Shown here piece after piece: positions 6,354 to 13,063 of a stretch of DNA of 17,656 nucleotides. This DNA is from Palsa-506 sp050013415. Lineage in GTDB: Bacteria > Actinomycetota > Actinomycetes > Streptosporangiales > Streptosporangiaceae. Numbering within the stretch: position 1 is the stretch's first letter; each line of letters starts with the position of its first letter. The notes beneath the pieces were generated by a model. The model was not told the origin of the DNA, made no database searches, and worked only from the letters and a program-made list of their open reading frames with translations. Where the stretch lies: the NCBI GenBank assembly GCA_050013415.1, contig JBEKFH010000048.1:1-17656 (forward strand), read 5' to 3'. The position numbers were made by a program, and so were the translations under genes.

Positions 6354-7160
6354 ATGCGACAGCACGCTGATCAGGCAAGCCAGTGGTCCGACGACCTGCG
6401 TTTCGCGCATGTGCTCGCCGACGCGGCGGACGACATCACCTCGCGGCGGTTCCGGGCCGCGGACCTGCGGGTGGAGACCAAGCCCGATCTCACCCCGGTG
6501 ACGGACGCCGACCGTGCCGCGGAGGAATCCCTGCGGAATGTGCTGCGCAGGGCGCGGCCGAGGGACGCGATGCTCGGCGAGGAGTTCGGCAGGACCGGAT
6601 CCGGGGCGCGCTGCTGGGTGATCGATCCCATCGACGGCACCAAGAACTACGTTCGCGGCGTGCCTGTCTGGGCCACGCTGATCGGGCTGATGGACGGCGA
6701 CCAGGTCGTGGTAGGCGTCGTCTCGGCGCCCGCGCTCGGCCGCCGGTGGTGGGCGGCCCGCGGCGGCGGCGCGTGGACGGGCCGCGGCCTGACCAAGGCG
6801 ACCCGGTGCCGGGTCTCGGCGGTGGCGAAACTGGCGGACGCATCGCTTTCCTACTCCGGAGTGACGGGCTGGGAGGACAGCGGCCGGCTGGCGGGATTCC
6901 TCGGCCTGGCGCGCTCGGTATGGCGGACCAGGGCCTTCGGCGATTTCTGGTCGCACGTCCTGGTCGCGGAGGGCGCGGTGGACATCTCGGCCGAGCCCGA
7001 GGTCACGCTCTGGGATCTCGCGGCACTGCAAGTGGTTGTCGAGGAGGCCGGCGGAATCTTCACCGACCTGGCGGGCAAGGCCAGGCCGGATGGCGGCAGC
7101 GCGGTGTGCACGAACGGCCTGCTGCACGGCGAGGTGCTCGACCGGCTCGCGCCAGAGTAA
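6354..7160 (+). CDS. hisN: Histidinol-phosphate phosphatase, inositol monophosphatase family
   Basis: Actinobacterial HisN removes phosphate from L-histidinol phosphate, the penultimate chemical stage of histidine synthesis. The 268-residue protein has the full Mg-dependent IMPase signature: Glu in LGEEF (residues 76-77), D91-P-I-D94-G-T and W220-D221. The general family motif DxxTxxD appears as PDLTPVTDAD (residues 44-53). The first metal motif reads DPIDGTKNYVRG, typical of the HisN branch rather than of inositol phosphatases, but paralogues such as CysQ or SuhB cannot be fully excluded. The ATG at 6354 is chosen because the family's N-terminal helix starts just after it and a -10 box stands eight bases upstream. 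A hisN beside aroA is also found in Streptomyces. Confidence 0.88.
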   Translation: MRQHADQASQWSDDLRFAHVLADAADDITSRRFRAADLRVETKPDLTPVTDADRAAEESLRNVLRRARPRDAMLGEEFGRTGSGARCWVIDPIDGTKNYVRGVPVWATLIGLMDGDQVVVGVVSAPALGRRWWAARGGGAWTGRGLTKATRCRVSAVAKLADASLSYSGVTGWEDSGRLAGFLGLARSVWRTRAFGDFWSHVLVAEGAVDISAEPEVTLWDLAALQVVVEEAGGIFTDLAGKARPDGGSAVCTNGLLHGEVLDRLAPE

Positions 7161-7166
7161 GGCGCC

Positions 7167-7925
7167 ATGCGGCTCGCTGGCACGGTGGCGCTCGTCACCG
7201 GAGGATCGTCGGGCATCGGCGCGGCGACCGCGCGTGCCCTCGCCTCGGCCGGGGCCCTGCCGCTGATCGCTGGCCGTGACGAGGGCCGCCTGCGCGCCGT
7301 GGCAAGGGAAACCGGGGGCCTCGCCATCGCGGCCGACCTCGCCGCCGCTGACGGCCCGGCCGCGCTGGCGGAGGCGGCCAGGCACGCGGCCGGGCCGGGC
7401 GGAGTGGATCTGCTGATCAACAATGCCGGCATCGGCTGGGCCGGACCGGTCGGGCAGATGACGGCCGGGCAGGTGGCCGGCGTCATCGCGGTGGACCTGG
7501 TCGCGCCGATTCAGCTGACGAAGCTGCTGGTGCCCGGCATGGCGGCACGCGGGCAGGGCCACGTCGTATTCGTGTCGTCCATCGCCGGCGTTGTCGGCGT
7601 CCGCGAAGAGGCGGTCTACGCCGCGGCCAAGGCAGGCCTCAGCTGCTTCGCCGAGAGCCTGGCTCACGAGATGACGGGCCGTGGAGTAGGAGTGTCGGTG
7701 ATCGTACCGGGCGTGGTCGACACCCCGTTCTGCGAGCACCGGGGCCGCCCGTACGGCAGGACCTGGCCCGCCCCGCTAGCGGCCGACCGGGTGGCTCGCG
7801 CGCTCGTCCAGGCGATCGAGCACGATCAGAGCCTCGTTTTCATGCCGCACTGGATGCGCCTGCCCGCCTGGCTGCACAGCACGTTTCCCCGCACATTCCA
7901 CCGGCTGGCGGGCAGGTTTGGCTAA
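7167..7925 (+). CDS. Short-chain dehydrogenase/reductase, NADP-type, substrate unknown
   Basis: This is a classical SDR of 252 residues with a Rossmann fold: cofactor motif TGGSSGIG (11-18), NNAG (85-88) and catalytic S138, Y151, K155 (YAAAK). An Arg-Asp pair at the end of the second strand (GRDEGR) favours NADP(H). The C-terminal 40 residues are rich in Trp, His and Arg (MRLPAWLHSTFPRTFHRL), as in SDRs that act on lipids or other hydrophobic substrates near membranes. The substrate cannot be told. The gene starts seven bases after the hisN stop with AAGG as ribosome binding site, so it is probably co-transcribed with hisN. An SDR (Rv3224) also lies near sigH in M. tuberculosis. Confidence 0.9.
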   Translation: MRLAGTVALVTGGSSGIGAATARALASAGALPLIAGRDEGRLRAVARETGGLAIAADLAAADGPAALAEAARHAAGPGGVDLLINNAGIGWAGPVGQMTAGQVAGVIAVDLVAPIQLTKLLVPGMAARGQGHVVFVSSIAGVVGVREEAVYAAAKAGLSCFAESLAHEMTGRGVGVSVIVPGVVDTPFCEHRGRPYGRTWPAPLAADRVARALVQAIEHDQSLVFMPHWMRLPAWLHSTFPRTFHRLAGRFG

Positions 7926-7932
7926 CCACGTC

Positions 7933-7955
7933 GAAAAGCTATTAATTATGCTTTC
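7933..7955 (+). terminator. Weak AT-rich hairpin after the dehydrogenase gene
   Basis: GAAAAGC (7933-7939) can pair with GCTTTC (7950-7955), with one bulged A and a 10-base loop, eight bases after the stop codon. The stem is short and no T-run follows, so this is only a possible transcript end. The surrounding 80 bases are clearly AT-richer than the neighbouring genes and presumably also hold the S53 promoter, which I could not place. Confidence 0.25.
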
Positions 7956-7987
7956 ATCCTATTTGTAACTAAAGTCTGGTATCTACC

Positions 7988-7996
7988 GAGGAGGAG
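7988..7996 (+). promoter_or_regulatory. Strong ribosome binding site fixing a TTG start
   Basis: GAGGAGGAG ends eight bases before TTG at 8005. It is the strongest ribosome binding site in the window. It supports the TTG start, because the signal peptide follows at once and no ATG or GTG lies closer. Confidence 0.7.
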
Positions 7997-8004
7997 TCTT
8001 TTCG

Positions 8005-9987
8005 TTGAAGCCCTTTGAGTGGATCAGGCCTGGCCGCGCGGGCGCGTTGCTGGCCACTGGCACGGCCGGAACCCTGCTGATCTTCATGGCGGCCGGGCCC
8101 GCGAGCTCCGCCACCCGGCCGGGCCAGGACGCGAAGGTGGCCGTGCCGCAGGGGATCGGAGCCGCCGTCCTGGCCGGCGATCCCGTGTTCGGGAAGACTC
8201 CCCCCAACACCCCGGAGATCGTGTCCTTCGTCCTGAAGGCCCGCCACATCTCCGCGCTGAGGACGGCCGTCGCGCATGGCATGCCAGCCGGCTACCTCTC
8301 CGTCGGCCGGTTCGCGGCCAGCTTCGGGCAGACCACGGCGAACATCTCCGCGCTGGAGAGCTACCTGGCGCCGTTCGGGATTCACTCCGTGGCCTACCGG
8401 GACGGCCTGGACGTCACGGCGACCGGCACCGCCGGCACGTTCGACAAGGCCCTCACCGTCCGCCAGGACAACTTCCGCATCCCGGCGGTCAGCGCCCACG
8501 GCGGCCAGCCAGGGCGGCCATCCATGATCATCCACGGCACCACGGACAAGCCGCTGCTGCCCCGCGCCATCGCCCGCTCGGTGCTGGCGATCCTCGGCCT
8601 GAGCAATTACCCGGTGGCCTCGAGTAACGCCGTGCACGAGCCCTCGCTCACCCGGGCCGCCAAGCCGGCCGCCGTCCAGACCGGCAGCCTCACTCCGGCA
8701 GACTTCGCCAGCCAGTACAACCTCGACCCGCTGTACAAGGAGGGATTCACCGGAGCGGGACAGACCATCGGCATCGTGACGCTGGCCAGCATCAATCCCT
8801 CGAACGCGACGTACTTCTGGAAGAACGTGCTGCACATCACGACGCGGCCGGACAAGGTCAGCCTGGTCAACGTAGACGGCGGGGCGGGGCCGGTCAGCAA
8901 CGCGCTCGGCTCCGGTGAGACCACCCTGGACGTCGAGCAGTCCGGCGCGCTCGCGCCCGGTGCGAAAGTGATCGTCTACCAGGCGCCGAACACCGACCCT
9001 GGTTTCCTTGACGCCTTCTATGACGCCGCCAGCCAGAACGCCGCCGACACCGTCTCCACCAGCTGGGGCGAGGCGGAGACGCTGATCGACACGTCGGTGG
9101 CCGCCGGGTCGGAGACTCCGGCGTACGAGCAGTCCTTCGACGAGGCATTCCTGGAGATGGGCGCACAGGGGCAGAGCAGCTTCGCGGCCCAGGGCGACGC
9201 GGGCGCCTACGACGACTCCGACGAGCTCGGCACCACCAACCTGGACGTGGACAGCCCCGGCGACAGCGCCTGGACCACGTCGGCGGGAGGCACCACGCTG
9301 GCCGGCACGATCCCGCTGTCCGCGACCGTCTCCGCGCGCATTCCGGCCCAGCGCACCTGGGGCTGGGACTGGCTGTGGCCGCACTTCACGACCTTCGGGG
9401 CCCCGTCAGAGGCAGCGTTCGCGTTCTCCGCGGCTGTGGGCAGCGGCGGCGGCTACAGCAAGGACATCCCGATGCCGCTCTACCAGCGGCTGACCGCCGG
9501 CATCCACCAGTTCAGCGCGACGCAGTACCTGACGCCGATCGACTACAAGCCGCTCGGCGCCCGCTCCCTGCCCACCGCGTGGGACTTCACCGCCAGTCCG
9601 CAGGTGACGACCGGCACCGGCGGCGGGCGGGCGCTCCCGGACCTCTCGACCGACGCCGACCCGTTCACCGGCTACGAGGAGTACTTCACTGGCTTCACCG
9701 GGAACCCGCTGGAGGACGGCTGGGGCGGCACGAGCTTCGTCGCGCCGCAGCTGAACGGCGCGACCGCCGTCATCGACCAGGCGGTGGGCCACCGGGTCGG
9801 CTTCTGGAACCCGTCCATCTACCGGTGGGCCGCTGGCCCGCACTCGCCGTTCACCCCGCTGGACACCGCGAGCAACGCCAACGCCAACCTGTATTACACG
9901 GGCACGGCTGGCCATGTCTTCAACCCGGGCAGCGGCCTCGGCACCCCTGATCTCGCCAGCCTGGCGAGCGATTTCGCGCACTCATAG
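8005..9987 (+). CDS. Secreted S53 (sedolisin/kumamolisin) serine-carboxyl peptidase
   Basis: This is an exported endopeptidase of the subtilisin-like fold that uses a Ser-Glu-Asp triad and is usually active at acid pH. The 660-residue preproprotein has a signal peptide (basic start, hydrophobic core residues 12-30, ASSA cleavage region near 36). A pro-kumamolisin activation domain follows (about 45-200), then the catalytic domain (about 230-655). Triad residues are E305 and D309 in GETTLDVE and S577 in GGTSFVAP; the oxyanion Asp is D398 in AAQGDAG. The C-terminal calcium-loop region near NPGSGLGTPDL is present. No sorting signal or extra C-terminal domain is seen, so it is likely released. 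The start is TTG with a strong ribosome binding site. Its stop lies inside the 3' end of the convergent chemoreceptor-like gene. Confidence 0.93.
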   Translation: MKPFEWIRPGRAGALLATGTAGTLLIFMAAGPASSATRPGQDAKVAVPQGIGAAVLAGDPVFGKTPPNTPEIVSFVLKARHISALRTAVAHGMPAGYLSVGRFAASFGQTTANISALESYLAPFGIHSVAYRDGLDVTATGTAGTFDKALTVRQDNFRIPAVSAHGGQPGRPSMIIHGTTDKPLLPRAIARSVLAILGLSNYPVASSNAVHEPSLTRAAKPAAVQTGSLTPADFASQYNLDPLYKEGFTGAGQTIGIVTLASINPSNATYFWKNVLHITTRPDKVSLVNVDGGAGPVSNALGSGETTLDVEQSGALAPGAKVIVYQAPNTDPGFLDAFYDAASQNAADTVSTSWGEAETLIDTSVAAGSETPAYEQSFDEAFLEMGAQGQSSFAAQGDAGAYDDSDELGTTNLDVDSPGDSAWTTSAGGTTLAGTIPLSATVSARIPAQRTWGWDWLWPHFTTFGAPSEAAFAFSAAVGSGGGYSKDIPMPLYQRLTAGIHQFSATQYLTPIDYKPLGARSLPTAWDFTASPQVTTGTGGGRALPDLSTDADPFTGYEEYFTGFTGNPLEDGWGGTSFVAPQLNGATAVIDQAVGHRVGFWNPSIYRWAAGPHSPFTPLDTASNANANLYYTGTAGHVFNPGSGLGTPDLASLASDFAHS

Positions 9988-11277
9988 CCGGGCAGGTAAG
10001 GCTCGCGGCCGGGCAGCTGCCCGGGAATGACCCCGGCCGGTCCCGGAAGGGACTGGCCGGGGGCCTTCGTCCCTGACGCTCTGCTGCAACGCGCTCTCGA
10101 CCTCCGCGACCAGGTTCTCCAGCAGCTCGGAGGTGGCGGACCACTGCGTCTGCTCGGCCGCGAGCTGCGCCGCGGCCTCGCCTATCTGCTGGATCGCGGC
10201 GTCCACCTGGTCGGCGCCCGACTTCTGCTGCTGGGTGGCCAGTATCGACTCCTCGAGCATCGAGGCCGTCGAGATCATCAGCTCGCCGACCTCGCGGGCC
10301 TGCAAGGCGCCCTGCTCAGTCGCCGCGATCGTCGCGTTCGTCTCAGCCCGCACCGCGCTGATGATCTCGCTGATCGACCCGGTCGACTGAACCGAGCGCT
10401 CGGCCAGCTTGCGCACCTCCGCCGCGACGACGGCGAAGCCCTTGCCCGCCGGGCCGGCCCTGGCCGCCTCGATCGCCGCGTTCAGCGCGAGCAGGTTCGT
10501 CTGCTCCGCGATCCCGTCGATCAGCCCCAGGATGTCCCCGATCTGGCGAACCCGCTCGCCCAGCGAGAGCGCCCGCTGGGCGATCGCCGCCACCTTCTCC
10601 CCCATGTCCCGCATGGTGTCGCCGGTCTGCGCTTCCGCCCGCGCCACCGCGCGAACGTTGTCCGCGATCGAGCCGGCCGCGGTCGCCAGCTCCACCATCG
10701 CCGCCGAGGTCTGCGCCACCGCCGCGGACTGCTCGCTGGTGACCGTGGCGGCGCTCCGCGCGGAGGAACGCAGATCGTCGGCCACTCCGCCCAGGACGGC
10801 AGAGGTGGAGCGGAGCCGGTCAAGAAGGTCGTCACGGTCGCTCAGCCCCCGCACCGCGGCCGTCAGCTCTTCCTCACGCCCCAGGCCCTGGCTGACCAGG
10901 CGGAGCGCGAAGAGCGAGAACGCGAGAGCCGACAAAGCCGAAAGCGTGATGTCACCGATCCCGAACAGGACCAGCTGGCTTGCCGCCGCCGACGCAGCCG
11001 CCCGCTCGGCATCGACCCGCCGGGTGAGGGCATCGGCGCGGCCAGGGGCCACCGCCCGCTCGCTGTCCTGCGCGGCGAGCGTACTTGCCACGCTTGAGCG
11101 GTACGCCAGGAAGCGGCCCAGTGTCAGCAGGCCCACGATCGTGATCAGGGATACCATCGCCAGGCTGAAGACGATTACCCAGCGCCTGGTGTGACCGCCC
11201 GGTTCTGCGCGATGGCCCGGTTCTGCGTGACTGCCCGGTTCTGCCGGCATGCCGCATGCACTTCCCGCCCCCGTCAT
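9982..11277 (-). CDS. Methyl-accepting-chemotaxis-type membrane signal transducer without HAMP
   Basis: This 431-residue protein has two membrane segments (about 33-56 and 101-128) enclosing a small extracytoplasmic loop of only about 45 residues. It is followed by a long coiled-coil cytoplasmic domain whose hairpin tip is the highly conserved MCPsignal core IAEQTNLLALNAAIEAARAG (257-276). No HAMP domain separates the second membrane segment from the coiled coil. The N-terminus repeats AEPG-x-H three times, encoded by three copies of CCCGGTTCTGC. The last 30 residues are Pro/Arg/Ala-rich and coincide with a DNA hairpin. No cheA, cheW or flagellar gene is in view, so it may serve a non-motility role or couple to a distant cluster. 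ATG at 1250 bases into the block (11250) is an alternative start to 11277. Confidence 0.88.
   Translation of the reverse strand: MTGAGSACGMPAEPGSHAEPGHRAEPGGHTRRWVIVFSLAMVSLITIVGLLTLGRFLAYRSSVASTLAAQDSERAVAPGRADALTRRVDAERAAASAAASQLVLFGIGDITLSALSALAFSLFALRLVSQGLGREEELTAAVRGLSDRDDLLDRLRSTSAVLGGVADDLRSSARSAATVTSEQSAAVAQTSAAMVELATAAGSIADNVRAVARAEAQTGDTMRDMGEKVAAIAQRALSLGERVRQIGDILGLIDGIAEQTNLLALNAAIEAARAGPAGKGFAVVAAEVRKLAERSVQSTGSISEIISAVRAETNATIAATEQGALQAREVGELMISTASMLEESILATQQQKSGADQVDAAIQQIGEAAAQLAAEQTQWSATSELLENLVAEVESALQQSVRDEGPRPVPSGTGRGHSRAAARPRALPARL
10009..10024. repeat. 16-bp perfect palindrome past the S53 stop
   Basis: CCGGGCAGCTGCCCGG reads the same on both strands. It stands 21 bases after the S53 stop and inside the 3' coding end of the chemoreceptor-like gene. 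It could fold as a short stem with an AGCT loop and help end transcription on either strand. Confidence 0.5.
10031..10062 (+). terminator. 14-bp hairpin with GGAA tetraloop, likely S53 transcript end
   Basis: CCCCGGCCGGTCCC (10031-10044), loop GGAA, then GGGACTGGCCGGGG (10049-10062) forms a 14-bp stem with one G-U wobble and a GNRA-type loop. It begins 44 bases after the S53 stop. No T-run follows, as is common in high-GC actinobacteria. It lies wholly within the coding sequence of the convergent gene. Confidence 0.6.
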
Positions 11278-11374
11278 GCCCGCTCATCCCCGCGGACCGG
11301 TTCCCCTTTCCACTTGTACCCGCCGGCCCGCCTCGCCACCGTGAATCCCGCCCGGCGTTTGCGCCATGCTGGCG

Positions 11375-11440
11375 CTCGCGCAGGCCCGAAGTTAATCTCG
11401 CGCAGGCCCGAAGTTAATCTCGCGCAGGCCCGAAGTTAAT
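11375..11440. repeat. Three perfect 22-bp tandem repeats
   Basis: Three identical 22-base units occupy 11375-11396, 11397-11418 and 11419-11440; the core is GCAGGCCCGAAGTTAAT. They lie between the stop of the membrane-protein gene (11451) and the start of the chemoreceptor-like gene (11277), upstream of the latter. A 15-base hairpin (CCGAA-GTTAA-TTCGG, 11430-11444) overlaps the last unit, and a GCGCCA/TGGCGC palindrome abuts the first (11361-11375). The spacing is close to two DNA turns, which suits a phased protein-binding array. Confidence 0.8.
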
Positions 11441-11450
11441 TCGGCAGCGG

Positions 11451-12797
11451 TCACTTCGGCAGCGAACTCAGCGCGCTCGTGGCCTGCGGAATCGCGCCCG
11501 CAGGGACCGGGCGGCGCGGTATGACCATCCAGGCGCACGTCACGATCAGGATGAGGACGAAGGCGCAGTAGAGCCAGAAGTCCGGCGTGACACCGGAGCT
11601 GATGGTGAGCCCGGCGCGGGCGGCCTCCGCCGGCGAGATGCCGAACAGGGCCGGCGAGGTGCCCTCGCCAAGCTCCACGAGCGCCGAGATGACCTGGGCC
11701 AGCATCGGGATGATGGCACCGGCCAGCAGCGCGCCTGCCCGGGCGACCGGGCGCGTCGCGGCCGCTGCGACAACGGCCGCGACGAGCGCCACCATCACCA
11801 CGACATCCCCGGCGATCACCGGTCCCGGGTTCGCGAACGCGTTGCCCAAGGTCACGTGCTGCGTCAGCCCGGCCGACGTCCGCAGGGTGTAGCTGTCCCA
11901 CGACGGGGCGAACGCGATCGCCGCGCCAAGCCCGGCGAGCGTCAGCGTCAGCGCCAGGACGGGTCCCGTCCGGTTGCTGCCCGGCCGGCCGGGCAAGCCG
12001 GCCGACGGGACCCGGAAGGCCAGCGCGGAGCCGGCCGCGCATAGCAGCCAGCCGGCGAACCCGAGCACGAGGCCGGCGCCCATCAGATGCGCGCCGCCGG
12101 CGATCGGCGTGCCGGCGTCCGCCAGGAAGAAGCCGAGCGTCACGACAGCCGTCCCGGTGCCGAGCAGCGCCCCCGCTCGCGGGCGGCCGCCGCCGAGCAG
12201 GATGAGCACGGCGCTCGCGCTCCAGGCAGCAAGGTAGATCACATGGGGCACGAGGTCGGCGGGCTCGTGGGCCAGGCTCGCCCCGGCCAGGTAGACGGGG
12301 AAGAGACCGACCACCCCGAGCACGACACCCGCGGCGAGCAGGACCGCCGGGATGATCGCGCGACCGCCCGGGCCCGTCCCCGCCCCCGCGACCATGGTGG
12401 CCGGGCCAGCGCCCAGTGCCTCGGTGTCCGGGCCGGGGCCCGCGACCACGGTGTCCGGGCTGGCGGCACCGGAGGCCGGACCCACGCTCGAGGTCGCTGG
12501 GCCCGTGGCGATGATGGCCGGGCCGGCGGCCACGGTGGCCGGGCCGGCGGTCACCCCGGCCGCGGTCGTGCTCGCGCTGGCGGCCGTGGCGGCGGGCGCG
12601 GTGACCGGGACGATGGTGCCGGGCGACTCGATCACCGTGAACCGGGACCACGCGGCATACCAGCCGTCCGGCGTCGCTGGCCACCACTCGGCCGGCTGGG
12701 CCCGCGGCGCCCCGGCCGACCAGATCCCGTAGAAGTTCTGCCCTTGGCCGATCTCGTATCTCGCTCCCCGGTAGGAGATCGTCACGTCCTCGCGCAC
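11451..12797 (-). CDS. Multi-pass membrane protein of unknown function with long low-complexity linker
   Basis: I do not recognise this 448-residue family. Residues 1-60 form a compact, aromatic-rich soluble segment (YEIGQGQNFYGIW, EWWPATPDGWYAAW). Residues about 63-146 are an Ala/Gly/Pro/Thr/Val linker built from degenerate AGPAT-type repeats. The rest has about eight membrane segments, starting near 148 (IIPAVLLAAGVVLGVVG) and ending FWLYCAFVLILIVTCAWMVI, with a short basic tail. There is no signal peptide, so the N-terminal segment is probably cytoplasmic. The start is GTG at 12797, with AGGAAGG nine bases upstream. The gene is co-directional with the TIG and large-protein genes upstream, separated from them by 266 bases and a candidate hairpin, so it may have its own promoter. 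Confidence 0.75.
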   Translation of the reverse strand: MREDVTISYRGARYEIGQGQNFYGIWSAGAPRAQPAEWWPATPDGWYAAWSRFTVIESPGTIVPVTAPAATAASASTTAAGVTAGPATVAAGPAIIATGPATSSVGPASGAASPDTVVAGPGPDTEALGAGPATMVAGAGTGPGGRAIIPAVLLAAGVVLGVVGLFPVYLAGASLAHEPADLVPHVIYLAAWSASAVLILLGGGRPRAGALLGTGTAVVTLGFFLADAGTPIAGGAHLMGAGLVLGFAGWLLCAAGSALAFRVPSAGLPGRPGSNRTGPVLALTLTLAGLGAAIAFAPSWDSYTLRTSAGLTQHVTLGNAFANPGPVIAGDVVVMVALVAAVVAAAATRPVARAGALLAGAIIPMLAQVISALVELGEGTSPALFGISPAEAARAGLTISSGVTPDFWLYCAFVLILIVTCAWMVIPRRPVPAGAIPQATSALSSLPK

Positions 12798-12863
12798 GGT
12801 TCCGGCCCTTCCTGATCGCCACAGCCGTTCCTGAATTCCTCCCGGCCGTCGCCTCCGGAACCG

Positions 12864-12869
12864 ATCCTA
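12864..12869 (-). promoter_or_regulatory. Candidate -10 box for the membrane-protein gene
   Basis: On the minus strand TAGGAT stands between two direct copies of GGTTCC. It fits the actinobacterial TANNNT form and would give a leader of about 60 bases. No convincing -35 box is seen at the usual distance. Confidence 0.3.
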
Positions 12870-12956
12870 GGAACCTGACCTGAACATCGGCTGAGCGGGC
12901 CCGCAAGAATTCCTGACGGCACGCCCAGCCTGCCCGATGCCCAGCCTGCCCCGGCT

Positions 12957-13013
12957 TGACCCGACTACTGCGGCGTGACCGGACTACTGCGGCGTGACCG
13001 GATTATTCCGGTG
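12957..13013. repeat. Three-unit 19-bp tandem repeat
   Basis: Units at 12957-12975 and 12976-12994 differ at one base (TGACC[C/G]GACTACTGCGGCG); a third, more diverged unit covers 12995-13013. They lie in the 266-base gap between the TIG-domain gene and the membrane-protein gene. The same gap also carries repeated GCCCAGCCTG strings (near 12923, 12939 and 13026). Confidence 0.65.
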
Positions 13014-13036
13014 CGCCCCGCCCTGCCCAGCCTGGC

Positions 13037-13058
13037 CCGCGGGTCCGCAGGACCGCGG
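13037..13058 (-). terminator. Hairpin directly after the TIG-domain gene
   Basis: CCGCGGGTCC (13037-13046), loop GCA, then GGACCGCGG (13050-13058) gives a nine-pair stem with one bulged base, five bases past the stop at 13064. It has no T-run. It is a plausible transcript end for the large-protein/TIG unit. Confidence 0.45.
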
Positions 13059-13063
13059 CGGGG

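Noticed and set aside
6339..7739. 466-codon minus-strand frame opposite hisN and the dehydrogenase gene
   Set aside because: Both plus-strand genes have complete catalytic motifs; the antisense frame is an effect of high GC content.
7980..7985. TATCTA upstream of the S53 gene as a -10 box, similar to the one upstream of the left-edge gene
   Set aside because: A transcript from it would start inside or after the ribosome binding site, and no -35 box stands at a proper distance.
11392..12906. 504-codon open frame on the minus strand overlapping the membrane-protein gene
   Set aside because: It is Arg/Gly/His-rich shadow sequence of the GC-rich strand; the other frame has clear membrane segments, a ribosome binding site and a sensible stop.
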